Assembly: GCF_002563965.1 (NCBI RefSeq)
Contig: NZ_PDJF01000001.1
Location: 1,240,001-1,304,000 of the forward strand
DNA: 64,000 nt
Direction of reading: 5' to 3'
Source: Corynebacterium renale
GTDB lineage: Bacteria; Actinomycetota; Actinomycetes; Mycobacteriales; Mycobacteriaceae
Shown in pieces: positions 8,804 to 18,887 of this stretch. Below the pieces are notes generated by a model. That model searched no databases, was not told the DNA's origin, and saw only the letters and a list, made by a program, of their open reading frames with translations. Position numbers and translations under genes: made by a program. How positions within the stretch are numbered: position 1 is the stretch's first letter; every line of letters starts with the position of its first letter.

Positions 8804-9190
8804 TTAGTCCAGCTGGAACTGGGCCTTGACCTCTTTACGGCGCTGGTTCTCTACGTAGAAGGAGAGGAATGGGACCACGCCTCCGAGGGCGGTAATGATG
8901 GACTTTCCGAAATCCCACCGAGCTCGCAAACCCAAGTTGATAGTGGACAGCAAGAAAGCCATGTAAATCCAGCCGTGGGCGATGGCTACCCACGTGCCCC
9001 ACGGGGACGTATCCATGCCGAGCACGTACTTCATAATCATCTGTGTGACCAGCAGCAACAGGAACACACCCGTCACCCAGGCAAGAACGGAGAAGATCTT
9101 CAGCGCATTTGCTACACGACGTTGCCGTTCCGGGTGAATTCGCGGCTTAGCATTAGCAGAGGAACCTGCAGGCTGTTGAGGGGTAGTCAC
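8804..9190 (-). CDS. DUF3817 family membrane protein
   Basis: A 128-residue protein with a polar N-terminal tail of about 28 residues and three hydrophobic helices (about 30-52, 68-86, 95-112), ending in a charged tail (QRRKEV). This is the DUF3817 family, a small inner-membrane protein conserved in actinobacteria (Rv1342c occupies the same place). The start is GTG 9190, supported by AAGGAG about 10 nt upstream. Function is unknown; it sits 39 nt after the next minus-strand gene and may be cotranscribed. Confidence 0.8.
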   Translation of the reverse strand: MTTPQQPAGSSANAKPRIHPERQRRVANALKIFSVLAWVTGVFLLLLVTQMIMKYVLGMDTSPWGTWVAIAHGWIYMAFLLSTINLGLRARWDFGKSIITALGGVVPFLSFYVENQRRKEVKAQFQLD

Positions 9191-9229
9191 TTCACCAAAC
9201 TCCTTGTTATCCGTTTTACTGGGTGAGCG

Positions 9230-9673
9230 TTAGCGCGGGTCCACATTGCCGCGGTGCTGGGCATTAAGCTGGTTAAACTCCTCGACGTCCAAGGTGGGCC
9301 GCTCCGGCAAGAAATTCGGGTCAATCTCGGTTGGGCCGGTCGCAAACTCCAGCTCGTCTAATTGGTAGAGGAAGTCTGGGTCATCAGCACTTTCCTGGGC
9401 GTCAATCATCTTGTTTTCGTACTCTAAGAATTTGCGGTATGCGAAAACAAAGAAAGCTCCAAATAGTGGCCATTGGAGGGCATAACCCAAGTTCTGGAAA
9501 CTGCCCGATCCCGATTGGAAGCGGGTCCACTGCCAGTACGCCAAGAGGATGGTGCATAGGACCGCAATACCCAAGAAAATAATGTGCGATGGGCGCACCT
9601 TGGGGCGTTTGCGACGAGAAGCCTCCCCACCAGGGAAGTCCTGGTCCGCGAAATCTTCAGTCACATCACTCAC
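9230..9673 (-). CDS. Conserved two-helix membrane protein (Rv1343c/LprD-like position)
   Basis: A 147-residue protein with a basic juxtamembrane patch (RRKRPKVRP), two hydrophobic helices (about 30-48 and 65-80) and an acidic soluble C-terminus of about 65 residues. I do not recognise a functional domain. Synteny with Rv1343c (annotated LprD) suggests orthology, but no lipobox is seen. Start: GTG 9673 is preferred over GTG 9679 because a -10 hexamer TAGGCT (9687-9682) ends 8 nt before it, fitting leaderless expression. Confidence 0.7.
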   Translation of the reverse strand: MSDVTEDFADQDFPGGEASRRKRPKVRPSHIIFLGIAVLCTILLAYWQWTRFQSGSGSFQNLGYALQWPLFGAFFVFAYRKFLEYENKMIDAQESADDPDFLYQLDELEFATGPTEIDPNFLPERPTLDVEEFNQLNAQHRGNVDPR

Positions 9674-9770
9674 AAGCACACAGCCTACCCGAACTTGGGA
9701 GACAAGAAAATATGCATCAGGGGGTGAAACGCTAAAAAGCCGGCAGGTGAGCGTCGTGAAGCGGGGAAGT

Positions 9771-9799
9771 TTCGCAATACGGGTTTACTGCTGTACTAT
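9771..9799 (+). promoter_or_regulatory. tRNA-Leu promoter
   Basis: TTCGCA (9771-9776) and TACTAT (9794-9799) are separated by 17 bp, a good -35/-10 pair. Transcription would start near 9805, a few bases before the tRNA. Confidence 0.6.
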
Positions 9800-9809
9800 G
9801 TGAATTCGC

Positions 9810-9891
<82 letters not shown>

Positions 9892-10043
9892 CGACGAAAG
9901 TGCACACCCCGTTGCTGAAGAAAATTCAGTGGCGGGGTGTTCGTGCGTTTGGCGGGCTTGTGTCGAAATGTGTTTTTGGAAAGCACCTGTGGCATAGTTT
10001 CACCCAGGAAACTTTGGAACCATCACGAGGAGCCTTGAAGCCT

Positions 10044-13000
10044 GTGACTGAAAGCACCGAATACACCATCGCACCACAGACGCTCGCCAACGCGCTCGGA
10101 GCGCCGGCAGAACCCGGGCGGCACACATACGCCGTCGCATTCGCAGGGCAGGGATTCCTGTGGTTGACAGGGTTGCAGCGGGTAGCCGTGGGCGCTTATC
10201 GACGTCACGTTGCAGACATGCTCGCCGGCGCTGAAGACCTCCTCGCGCCTGTCGCAGGCGAACTTCGGGCGGCGCGTCCCCGCGGTTTCTCCCCGCTGGA
10301 CTGGGCAGACCGCGAAGAAGGCCCGCAAGCGTGGCTCACTGAACCTGCGGTCAGTGTCCCCGGGATTACGCTGACGCAGCTGGCGACCGTCGTTAGCCTT
10401 GAACAGCAGGGCCTTGACCTCAGCACGGCGTCGGGAGTGTACGGACATTCCCAGGGCGTGCTCGCAGCGGATTGGGTGGGGCACCGCGACGCTGCGCGGA
10501 CGCTTGCTCTCGCACAGCTTATCGGGGCTGCGGTGTCGCGGTATTCGCGTATTCACGGGTTGCGCGCGTCTTCCGACGGCGCCCCCATGGTTTTGGTGCG
10601 CGGCGTTGCAGAAGAGGCGCTGCGTAGCGCTCTTGCACTGTCGGCTGGCGCCAGCGGCGAAGGAGCCGCCGTGGGCCTGCGGAACGGACGCCAGTCGTGG
10701 GTAGTTGTGGGCCGTCCTGCGGATACTACAGCGGTCGCCGAGGCACTCGCCTCCGCTGACGGGGAAGTGGAGGTAGAAGAGCTGCCGATCGCAGCGGCGT
10801 TCCACCACCCTCTTCTCTCTGATGGCGTGGACCAGGTCGTTGAGTGGGCGGCCACGTGTGGTCTTGACGAAAAATGGGCCCGAGGCTTGGCTGAGGCAGT
10901 TATGACGCGCCCCGTTGACTGGCCTGCCGAACTCGCAGGAAACACAGCGGACTGGATCCTCGACCTAGGACCCGACACCGGTATGGCCACCGCCACTGAG
11001 AAGGTTGTAGCAGGCCGCGGCGTCGGCGTAATCGCTGCCGGAACCGACGCCGGCCAAGACCTACTCTTCCGCCCTGGTGCTGCTCCAGCGCGACCCCGGC
11101 CATGGTCCGACTGGGCGCCAAGCATTGTTGACCACGCTGGCCAGCCGGCAGTGCGCACCCGTTTCACTGAGCTGACCGGCCGCAGCGTGACCATGCTGCC
11201 CGGTATGACTCCGTCTACGGTTGATCCCCACATCGTGGCGGCGGCCGCTAATGCTGGGCACTGGGCCGAACTTGCGGGAGGCGGCCAGGTTACCCCAGCG
11301 ATTTTGGAGGAGCACCTAGCTCAACTGGAGAAATTACTCGAGGACGGTGCCGCAGCCCAGTTCAACGCTATGTTCTTAAATCCAGAGCAGTGGCGCATGC
11401 ACATTGAAGGCTCCCGCCTCGTGCCCAAGGCCCGCGCCACGGGTGCACCAATCGACGGCATCACCATCTCCGCCGGCATGCCAGAAACAGAGGAGGCAGT
11501 CGCGCTAGTTAAAAGCCTCCGCGCGGACGGTTTCCCCTGGGTAGCCTTCAAGCCGGGTGCTGCAAACGACATCCGTGCGGTGCTCCGCGTTGCCGCCCGC
11601 ATCCCCGAGATTCCGATCATCTTGCAGGTTGAGGGCGGCATGGCTGGAGGGCACCATTCGTGGGAGGACCTCGATGGCTTGCTCCTGGATACGTATGCGG
11701 AGATCCGCGCCCACGAGAACGTGGTGCTCACCGTAGGCGGCGGCATCGGTACACCGGAGGTTGGCGCCGCTTACGTGACCGGTTCCTGGGCGCAGGCCTA
11801 CGGCATGCCCGCGATGCCGGTCGACGCCATCATGTTGGGCACCGTCGCCATGGCAGCCCAAGAATCCACCGCGTCGCCCTCGGTGAAGGAAGCCCTAGTC
11901 AACACCCGCGGTGGCGGCGACTGGATTCCCGCCGGCGGCGCGCTAGGCGACATGGCTTCTGGGTTATCCCAGCTCGGCGCTGATATTTACGAAATCAACA
12001 ATTCCTTCGCCCGCGCAGGACGCCTCCTCGACGAGGTCGCCGGCGACGCAGAAGCCGTGGAAGCCCGGCGCGCCGAAATAATCACCGCCATCAACAAGAC
12101 CTGCAAGCCGTATTTCGGTGATCCGGCCTCCATGACCTACCAGCAGTGGCTGGACCGCTACCTTGAACTTGCCGGCCCGGATGGCCAGCATTGGACGCAG
12201 TGGGTGGACGTGACGTGGCGTGATCGCTTCGTGGACATGCTCAAGCGCACCGAAGCCCGCCTCACGGATAGCGACCACGGGACATTTGAGCCGGTCCTGG
12301 ATTATTCCCAGGCGGAGGTCGCGCCCCGGGAGGTCGTCGCGAAGCTGCTCGAGGCCTACCCGGCCGCAACGACAGATCTTCTGACCTCCTCGGACGCTCA
12401 GTGGTTCATTGCGCGTGTGTCCGCGCCCGGCAAGCCTGCCAACTTCGTGCCCGTCATTGACGCGGATGTGCGGCGCCGGTGGCGTTCGGACTCCCTGTGG
12501 CAAGCCCACGACCCGAAATACGACGCCGACCAGGTGTGCATCATCCCGGGCCCGGTCGCCGTCGCGGGGATTACTCGGGCAGACGAGCCAGTAGCAGACA
12601 TTTTTGCCCGCTTTAACGACGCCATCGTCGCTACGGTGGGGCAGGAGCCTGTGGAAGATTCCCGCACCGCTGTCGACATGCTTCTCGACGCCCCTACGGT
12701 CTCCTGGGCCGGCCGCCACCGCCCAAACGCCGTGCGTGCGCTCGGTGGGCAATGGCAGCGTGCGGGAAACAACGCTACGCACCCAAGTGGCGCGGTCCTG
12801 CGTGGAGCCTCCGACAGTGACACCGTCACGGCGACGTGGTGCCTCGACTACGGGCGCACCCTCACGATTGATTTTGAGGTTTCTTCTGACCCCGCTTTCG
12901 TGCCTCGAGTCTCCGCTGAAGCTGCGACCTCCGCAATGAAGGACCTGACTCTGCTGGCAGCCGGAGGACTAAAGCCGGAAGAAGATGCTACTGGGTTCCG

Positions 13001-16000
13001 TCATGAGGCCGAGTTACAGGCGGCCGATATTGCTGATTACCAGGCATCTACTGCAGATGGTCAGCTAGCCCCCGACGTCCTCGTAGGGTTGGCGTGGCCT
13101 GCCATTTTCGCCGCTGTGAGCGCTGCACAATCCACCGCAGGTGAAGCGGTCGTAGAGGGCATGCTTTCCCTGGTGCACCTCGACCACACAGTAAGCGTGC
13201 ACGCAGACATTACGCCTGGGCGTTACACCGTGACCGCCGATTCTGCGTGCGTGACCGATACCGAAGCCGGCCGTATCGTGGCAGTCTGCGCGGAACTTAC
13301 ACGCGCGGGCGAACCGGTAGCCACATTGAGCGAGCGGTTCATGATCCGTGGGCGGGTCGGCACAGAACACCTCCCCACAGCAGAACCGGCGCGCGACATC
13401 CGCAGCACTCCATCGTCACAGCGTGGTGAACTCACGGTCATCGCGCCACAGACGATGGATGCTTTCGCGGCGGTCACCGGTGATCACAATCCCATCCACA
13501 CCTCTGTGGTGGCGGCACAACTCGCCGGACTGCCTGGGGTCATCGTGCACGGCATGTGGACGTCTGCGGTTGCCGAAGTAGCCGCCCAGCTCGGTGGTGG
13601 CCAGATTGCGGAATTCTCTGCGCAGATGGTGGCTCCAGTGTTCCCTGGCCAGGAGGTCCGCTTCACCGTTGACCGCACGGGCGTCGACACCCGTACGGGC
13701 AGGGGCGAAGTCCGCACGGTAACCGCAACCGTCGACGGTTCCGTGGTCCTCACGGGGACCGCCACCATGGCAGAGCCCACCACGTTCTACGGATTCCCCG
13801 GCCAAGGTATCCAGAGCCCCGGCATGGGGATGGAGGCGCGCGCCCGTTCCGCGGCAGCCCGCGAAGTATGGGATCGCGCTGATGCACACACCCGCAAGGC
13901 GCTGGGCTTTTCCATCGTTGACATTGTGGCCAACAACCCGGCCGAAGTCGTGGTCAATGGTGAGCGTTTCCACCACCCAGACGGTGTTCTCTACCTCACG
14001 CAATTTACCCAAGTAGCCATGGCCACCCTAGGCGTGGCGCAGGTCGCCGAGCTGGAAGAAGCCGGTGTCTTGGTCCAGGGTGCCTACTTCGCTGGCCACT
14101 CCGTCGGCGAATACAATGCGCTTGCCGCCTACGCCCAGGTCCTGTCTCTCGAGGCAGTCCTGGAAATCGTGTACCGGCGTGGCCTGACTATGGACAGGCT
14201 TGTCGAACGTGACGTCAACGGTAACTCCAACTATGGGCTCGCCGCCCTGCGCCCCAACAAAATGGGGCTCAGCGCCGACGACGTCTTCGAGCACGTCGCC
14301 ACTATTTCCCAGCGCACCGGCGAATTCTTGGAGATCGTTAATTACAACATCGACGGTGTCCAATACGCCGTCGCTGGAACGCGCGCCGGGCTGCACGCCC
14401 TGCGCGAGGATGCTGAACGCCGCGCGCCGGGTTTGCGTGCCTTCATCCCCATCCCGGGCATTGACGTTCCGTTCCACTCCTCTCAGCTTCGCGACGGCGT
14501 GCCCGCATTCCGCAAACACCTCGACTCACTGCTGCCCGACGATGTCAACGAGAGCGTGCTAGCCCACCGCTATATCCCAAACCTGGTGGCACGGCCCTTT
14601 GAACTCACCGACGACTTCTTGGGCGCCATGCTCGAGGTTGTGGACTCGCCACTAATCCGCGAGCTGCTCCAGGATCCCGAGCGCTTCGGCAAGCACCGCA
14701 CGGCGACGGCGCGGACGATGCTGGTAGAACTCCTGGCGTGGCAGTTCGCGTCGCCTGTGCGTTGGATTGAAACCCAAGCACTCGTCTTGAGCCACCTTCC
14801 GGTAGACCGCGTGGTGGAAATCGGAGTTGGTTCTTCGCCAACCTTGGCCAACATGTTCGGTCAAACGCTGCGCCTCCCGCAGTATGCGGGCGCGACGGCC
14901 GAAATTTTTAACGTGGAACGCGACCGTGCCCTCGTTTTCGCGGAGGATGAAGCGCTGCGTGAGGAACCCCTTGAGGACACCCCTGCAGAAGCTCCCGTAG
15001 AAACGCATACGGAGCCTGCACCAGTGGCGACCACACCCGAGCCGGCGCCTGCGCCCGCTTCAGGTGCAACCGGGGATACTCCCGATCTGACGTTTACCGC
15101 CGCTGACGCCGTCACCATGCTCATTGCACTGTGGACCAAGGTGCGCCCAGACCAGATGGGCGACACTGACAACGTCGAAAGCCTGGTGGAGGGAGTCTCT
15201 TCGCGGCGTAACCAACTCCTGTTGGACCTTGGTGTGGAATTCGGCGTCGGTGCTATCGACGGCGCCGCCGACGCACCACTGCCGCAGTTGCGTGAGCAGG
15301 TCACGAGTCTTGCCCGCGGCTACCAGGCATTCGGGCCGGTCCTGAAAGAGACGGTCGCTGACGCACTGCGCCGTCTCACCGGCCCGGCTGGCAAGAAACC
15401 AGGCTATGTTGCACAACGGATTGAATCCGCGTGGGGCCTTGGGCCAGGGTGGGTCACGCATGTGATCGCCGCTTTGGTGATGGGGACTCGCGAAGGGGCG
15501 TCCTTGCGCGGCGGGGAATTGGCGGTATTCGATGGTGACCTCGATTCGACTATCGACGCAGCCGTGAACGCTGTCGCCGCCGAACATGGAATGAGCGTGG
15601 CCAAAGCGCAGGCCAATAGCGGCGGTGGCCAGCAGGTTGACTCCGCAGCATTAGACGAATTCGCAGCGACCATCACCGGCGAGGACGGTGTTTTGGCCTC
15701 GACCGCCCGTCACCTTCTGCGAACCCTCGGAGTGGAAGCCCCTGCGCCAGTCGCGGAGATTCCGGATACAGAACTCGAAGATTTGGTCGCAGCAGAACTC
15801 GGGCCGCAGTGGGCGCACACCGTCACCCCGCGTTTTGACGCGCGTCGCGCGGTGCTTCTCGACGACCGCTGGGCCTCTGCCCGCGAGGACGTTGCACAGG
15901 TCGGCCTGGGACTGTGTGACGAAAGCGAAGTCGACGTCACGGGAACCGGCGATGCTGTCGCTGCGATGGCCGAATACTACGGCCTCACACATCTTGCAGA

Positions 16001-18884
16001 ACAAGCGCGCGATACCACGCCTGGCGAATTCGCAGGCGACATCGCTGTCGTGACGGGTGCGTCCCCGAACTCCATCGCGGCCTCCGTGACCGCACGCTTA
16101 CTCGCTGGCGGTGCGACGGTTATTGCTACGACGAATTCCCTCAACCACGATCGCCTCGAGTTCTACAAAGATCTGTACCGGAAACACGCCAGGGGTGGGG
16201 CAGTCTTGTGGATTGTGGCTGCCAACTTGGCGTCGTTTAGCGACGTCGACTCCCTGATTTCCTGGATTGGTTCCGAACAAACCACCACAGTCGGAGCCGA
16301 GTCCGTGGTGACTAAGCCGGCGATGGTGCCGACCTTGGTCTTCCCCTTTGCCGCGCCCCCGGTTTCCGGCACGGCTGCCGACGCCGGCCCAGTAGCGGAA
16401 AACCAGATGCGTCTCCTCGTGTGGTCGGTAGAACGCCTGGTTACGGGCCTGTCTTCCCTGGGGGCAGACACGCACATTGGGCACCGCATGCACGTGGTTC
16501 TTCCCGGTTCCCCGAACCGCGGTCGTTTCGGCGGGGATGGCGCCTACGGCGAGGCGAAGGCTGCCCTCGACGCCTTCGTCACACGCTGGCACGCCGAACC
16601 CGTGTGGGGGCAGCGCACCAGCTTGGTGCACGCACTGATCGGCTGGGTGCGCGGCACCGGTCTCATGGGCGGGAATGACCCGCTTGTGGAAGCCGTCGAG
16701 AAGCTCGGTGTCCGCACATACTCCACAGACGAGATCGCTGCCGAGCTCATTGCGGCCGCACTACCTGAGGTGCGCATGGAAGCAGCCACCGGGCCAGTCA
16801 CGGTGGATCTCACCGGCGGTTTGGGTGAAGCTGACATCGACCTGCCTGGCCTAGCACGTTCAGTGCACGTTACCGCCGGTGAAGAGGCTATTGAGCGGGA
16901 GCTTCTCGACGCCCTCCCGGCCCCCGCACGTCCACTTCCACAGACAACACCAGAGTTCGACGGCGTGACCCAAAAGTTGGAGGACATGGTTGTCATTGTC
17001 GGCGCCGGCGAACTGTCCCCACTCGGTTCGAGCCGCACCCGTTACGACGTAGAACTCGGTGGCCAGCTTTCGGCTGGTGGCGTTGCGGAACTGGCGTGGT
17101 CCATGGGGCTCATCACGTGGGACACTACAGGGCGCACCCCAGGCTGGATTGACGCCGACGGCAACGAGATCCCCGAAACGGAGATCTACGACCGCTTCCA
17201 CGACGAGGTCTGGCAACGCATTGGGGTGCGTCGCTACCATGACGATTTCGGAATGGTCGATAACCTGGCCCCAGAGTTGACCACAATCTACCTCGACCAC
17301 GATCTCACCTTCACAGTGGCTGACCGAGGCGTGGCGGAAACATTCCGCGATTCCGAGCCTGCAACCACGGTGATTGCCCCCGCTGATCCGGCAGAACTAT
17401 CAGGGGAGTGGCTGGTCACCAGGCAGCAAGGCTCCGCTGTGCGCGTACCGCGACGCATGGCCATGACCCGCTTCGTCGGAGGCCAAATCCCAGAAGGCTT
17501 CGACCCAGCACGCTACGGCATCCCTGCCGATATGTGTGAAAACCTGGACCGCGTGGCCTTGTGGAACCTGGTGTGCACCGTGGATGCGTTCATCAGCTCC
17601 GGATTCAGCCCCGCCGAACTGCTTGCCCATGTGCACCCGGCACGCGTCAGCTCAACACAGGGCACCGGCATGGGTGGCATGGAATCCCTGCGTGGGATCT
17701 ATGTGGACAGGCTTCTCGACGAACCCCGCGCCAACGACGTCCTCCAGGAAGCCCTCCCGAATGTCATCGCAGCCCACGTCATGCAGGATTACGTGGGTGG
17801 TTATGGGCAGATGGTGCACCCCGTCGCAGCGTGCGCGACCGCAGCGGTATCGATTGAAGAAGGCATGGACAAGATTCGCCTCGGTAAGGCAGACGTAGTT
17901 GTCACGGGTGGCTACGACGACCTCGGGGTCGAAGGAATCACCGGCTTCGGCAACATGGCCGCAACCGCGGACTCCGCCGCCCTCGAGGCGCGTGGCATCG
18001 ATCACCGGTACTTCTCACGAGCTAACGACAGGCGCCGCGCAGGCTTCGTGGAGTCCGAAGGCGGTGGCACCATAGTTCTTGCCAGGGCCACGGTTGCAGC
18101 AGACCTCGGTTTGCCGGTGTTAGCGGTCGTTGGTTTCGCGGAGTCCTTTGCCGACGGCGCACACACGTCCATCCCAGCCCCCGGTCTAGGTGCGCTGTCT
18201 GCTGCACGGGGCAGTACTGAATCGCGGCTGGCGCACGCCTTGGCAGAAGTCGGTGTCTCCGCGGACGACATTGCGGTGATTTCTAAGCACGACACCTCAA
18301 CGAACGCCAACGACCCGAACGAGTCTGACCTACACGAACGCATCGCTGCCGAACTCGGGCGAACCCCAGGTAAACCGTTATTTGTTGTCTCGCAGAAGAC
18401 GCTGACCGGTCACGCTAAGGGTGGCGCCGCAGCATTCCAACTCGTTGGATTAACCCAGGTGTTGCGTACCGGAATCATTCCGCCAAACCGCAGTCTTGAC
18501 TGCGTGGATCCAGCGCTTGCGCAGGACTCCCACATGGTGTGGCTTCGCAAACGTCTCGCGGCAGGAAACCTCAAGGCCGGTCTGGTGACGTCGCTGGGCT
18601 TCGGCCATGTCTCCGCCCTCGTCGCCCTCGTTCACCCCGCCGCCTTTATCACGGCCCTGCGCAGCCAGCGCGGGGCAGAAGCGGCGAACGCGTGGCAGGA
18701 AACAGCACGCGAACGTGAGCGCGACGGGCAGCGTCGCCTCGATGATGCCATGCATGGTGGTCACGATCTTTACCAGCGACCACTCGAACGCAATCTTGGG
18801 GCAGGACCAGGCCGGAAGGAACGCGAAGCCGCAGTGCTCCTCAGCGAGTCCTCCCGTCTGGTGGACGGAAAGTTGGTTCCGTAG
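10044..18884 (+). CDS. fas: Type I fatty acid synthase (fused multifunctional FAS)
   Basis: About 2946 residues, the usual size of actinobacterial FAS-I. Domains in order: acetyltransferase with GHSQG (Ser136); enoyl reductase (about 390-850); dehydratase hot-dog with DHNPIH (1147-1152); malonyl/palmitoyl transferase with GHSVGEY (Ser1353); acyl carrier domain with phosphopantetheine serine in GVSSRRNQ (Ser1719/1720); ketoreductase with VVTGAS (about 2000); ketosynthase with AACATAA (Cys2597) and SKHDTST/GHAKGG histidines. It makes acyl-CoAs for phospholipids and mycolates. No phosphopantetheine transferase domain is fused; acpS lies downstream. The open frame runs back through the tRNA-Leu gene, so the start is uncertain: GTG 10044 (GAGGAG 11 nt upstream) or TTG 10035. 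Confidence 0.95.
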   Translation: MTESTEYTIAPQTLANALGAPAEPGRHTYAVAFAGQGFLWLTGLQRVAVGAYRRHVADMLAGAEDLLAPVAGELRAARPRGFSPLDWADREEGPQAWLTEPAVSVPGITLTQLATVVSLEQQGLDLSTASGVYGHSQGVLAADWVGHRDAARTLALAQLIGAAVSRYSRIHGLRASSDGAPMVLVRGVAEEALRSALALSAGASGEGAAVGLRNGRQSWVVVGRPADTTAVAEALASADGEVEVEELPIAAAFHHPLLSDGVDQVVEWAATCGLDEKWARGLAEAVMTRPVDWPAELAGNTADWILDLGPDTGMATATEKVVAGRGVGVIAAGTDAGQDLLFRPGAAPARPRPWSDWAPSIVDHAGQPAVRTRFTELTGRSVTMLPGMTPSTVDPHIVAAAANAGHWAELAGGGQVTPAILEEHLAQLEKLLEDGAAAQFNAMFLNPEQWRMHIEGSRLVPKARATGAPIDGITISAGMPETEEAVALVKSLRADGFPWVAFKPGAANDIRAVLRVAARIPEIPIILQVEGGMAGGHHSWEDLDGLLLDTYAEIRAHENVVLTVGGGIGTPEVGAAYVTGSWAQAYGMPAMPVDAIMLGTVAMAAQESTASPSVKEALVNTRGGGDWIPAGGALGDMASGLSQLGADIYEINNSFARAGRLLDEVAGDAEAVEARRAEIITAINKTCKPYFGDPASMTYQQWLDRYLELAGPDGQHWTQWVDVTWRDRFVDMLKRTEARLTDSDHGTFEPVLDYSQAEVAPREVVAKLLEAYPAATTDLLTSSDAQWFIARVSAPGKPANFVPVIDADVRRRWRSDSLWQAHDPKYDADQVCIIPGPVAVAGITRADEPVADIFARFNDAIVATVGQEPVEDSRTAVDMLLDAPTVSWAGRHRPNAVRALGGQWQRAGNNATHPSGAVLRGASDSDTVTATWCLDYGRTLTIDFEVSSDPAFVPRVSAEAATSAMKDLTLLAAGGLKPEEDATGFRHEAELQAADIADYQASTADGQLAPDVLVGLAWPAIFAAVSAAQSTAGEAVVEGMLSLVHLDHTVSVHADITPGRYTVTADSACVTDTEAGRIVAVCAELTRAGEPVATLSERFMIRGRVGTEHLPTAEPARDIRSTPSSQRGELTVIAPQTMDAFAAVTGDHNPIHTSVVAAQLAGLPGVIVHGMWTSAVAEVAAQLGGGQIAEFSAQMVAPVFPGQEVRFTVDRTGVDTRTGRGEVRTVTATVDGSVVLTGTATMAEPTTFYGFPGQGIQSPGMGMEARARSAAAREVWDRADAHTRKALGFSIVDIVANNPAEVVVNGERFHHPDGVLYLTQFTQVAMATLGVAQVAELEEAGVLVQGAYFAGHSVGEYNALAAYAQVLSLEAVLEIVYRRGLTMDRLVERDVNGNSNYGLAALRPNKMGLSADDVFEHVATISQRTGEFLEIVNYNIDGVQYAVAGTRAGLHALREDAERRAPGLRAFIPIPGIDVPFHSSQLRDGVPAFRKHLDSLLPDDVNESVLAHRYIPNLVARPFELTDDFLGAMLEVVDSPLIRELLQDPERFGKHRTATARTMLVELLAWQFASPVRWIETQALVLSHLPVDRVVEIGVGSSPTLANMFGQTLRLPQYAGATAEIFNVERDRALVFAEDEALREEPLEDTPAEAPVETHTEPAPVATTPEPAPAPASGATGDTPDLTFTAADAVTMLIALWTKVRPDQMGDTDNVESLVEGVSSRRNQLLLDLGVEFGVGAIDGAADAPLPQLREQVTSLARGYQAFGPVLKETVADALRRLTGPAGKKPGYVAQRIESAWGLGPGWVTHVIAALVMGTREGASLRGGELAVFDGDLDSTIDAAVNAVAAEHGMSVAKAQANSGGGQQVDSAALDEFAATITGEDGVLASTARHLLRTLGVEAPAPVAEIPDTELEDLVAAELGPQWAHTVTPRFDARRAVLLDDRWASAREDVAQVGLGLCDESEVDVTGTGDAVAAMAEYYGLTHLAEQARDTTPGEFAGDIAVVTGASPNSIAASVTARLLAGGATVIATTNSLNHDRLEFYKDLYRKHARGGAVLWIVAANLASFSDVDSLISWIGSEQTTTVGAESVVTKPAMVPTLVFPFAAPPVSGTAADAGPVAENQMRLLVWSVERLVTGLSSLGADTHIGHRMHVVLPGSPNRGRFGGDGAYGEAKAALDAFVTRWHAEPVWGQRTSLVHALIGWVRGTGLMGGNDPLVEAVEKLGVRTYSTDEIAAELIAAALPEVRMEAATGPVTVDLTGGLGEADIDLPGLARSVHVTAGEEAIERELLDALPAPARPLPQTTPEFDGVTQKLEDMVVIVGAGELSPLGSSRTRYDVELGGQLSAGGVAELAWSMGLITWDTTGRTPGWIDADGNEIPETEIYDRFHDEVWQRIGVRRYHDDFGMVDNLAPELTTIYLDHDLTFTVADRGVAETFRDSEPATTVIAPADPAELSGEWLVTRQQGSAVRVPRRMAMTRFVGGQIPEGFDPARYGIPADMCENLDRVALWNLVCTVDAFISSGFSPAELLAHVHPARVSSTQGTGMGGMESLRGIYVDRLLDEPRANDVLQEALPNVIAAHVMQDYVGGYGQMVHPVAACATAAVSIEEGMDKIRLGKADVVVTGGYDDLGVEGITGFGNMAATADSAALEARGIDHRYFSRANDRRRAGFVESEGGGTIVLARATVAADLGLPVLAVVGFAESFADGAHTSIPAPGLGALSAARGSTESRLAHALAEVGVSADDIAVISKHDTSTNANDPNESDLHERIAAELGRTPGKPLFVVSQKTLTGHAKGGAAAFQLVGLTQVLRTGIIPPNRSLDCVDPALAQDSHMVWLRKRLAAGNLKAGLVTSLGFGHVSALVALVHPAAFITALRSQRGAEAANAWQETARERERDGQRRLDDAMHGGHDLYQRPLERNLGAGPGRKEREAAVLLSESSRLVDGKLVP

Positions 18885-18887
18885 GCA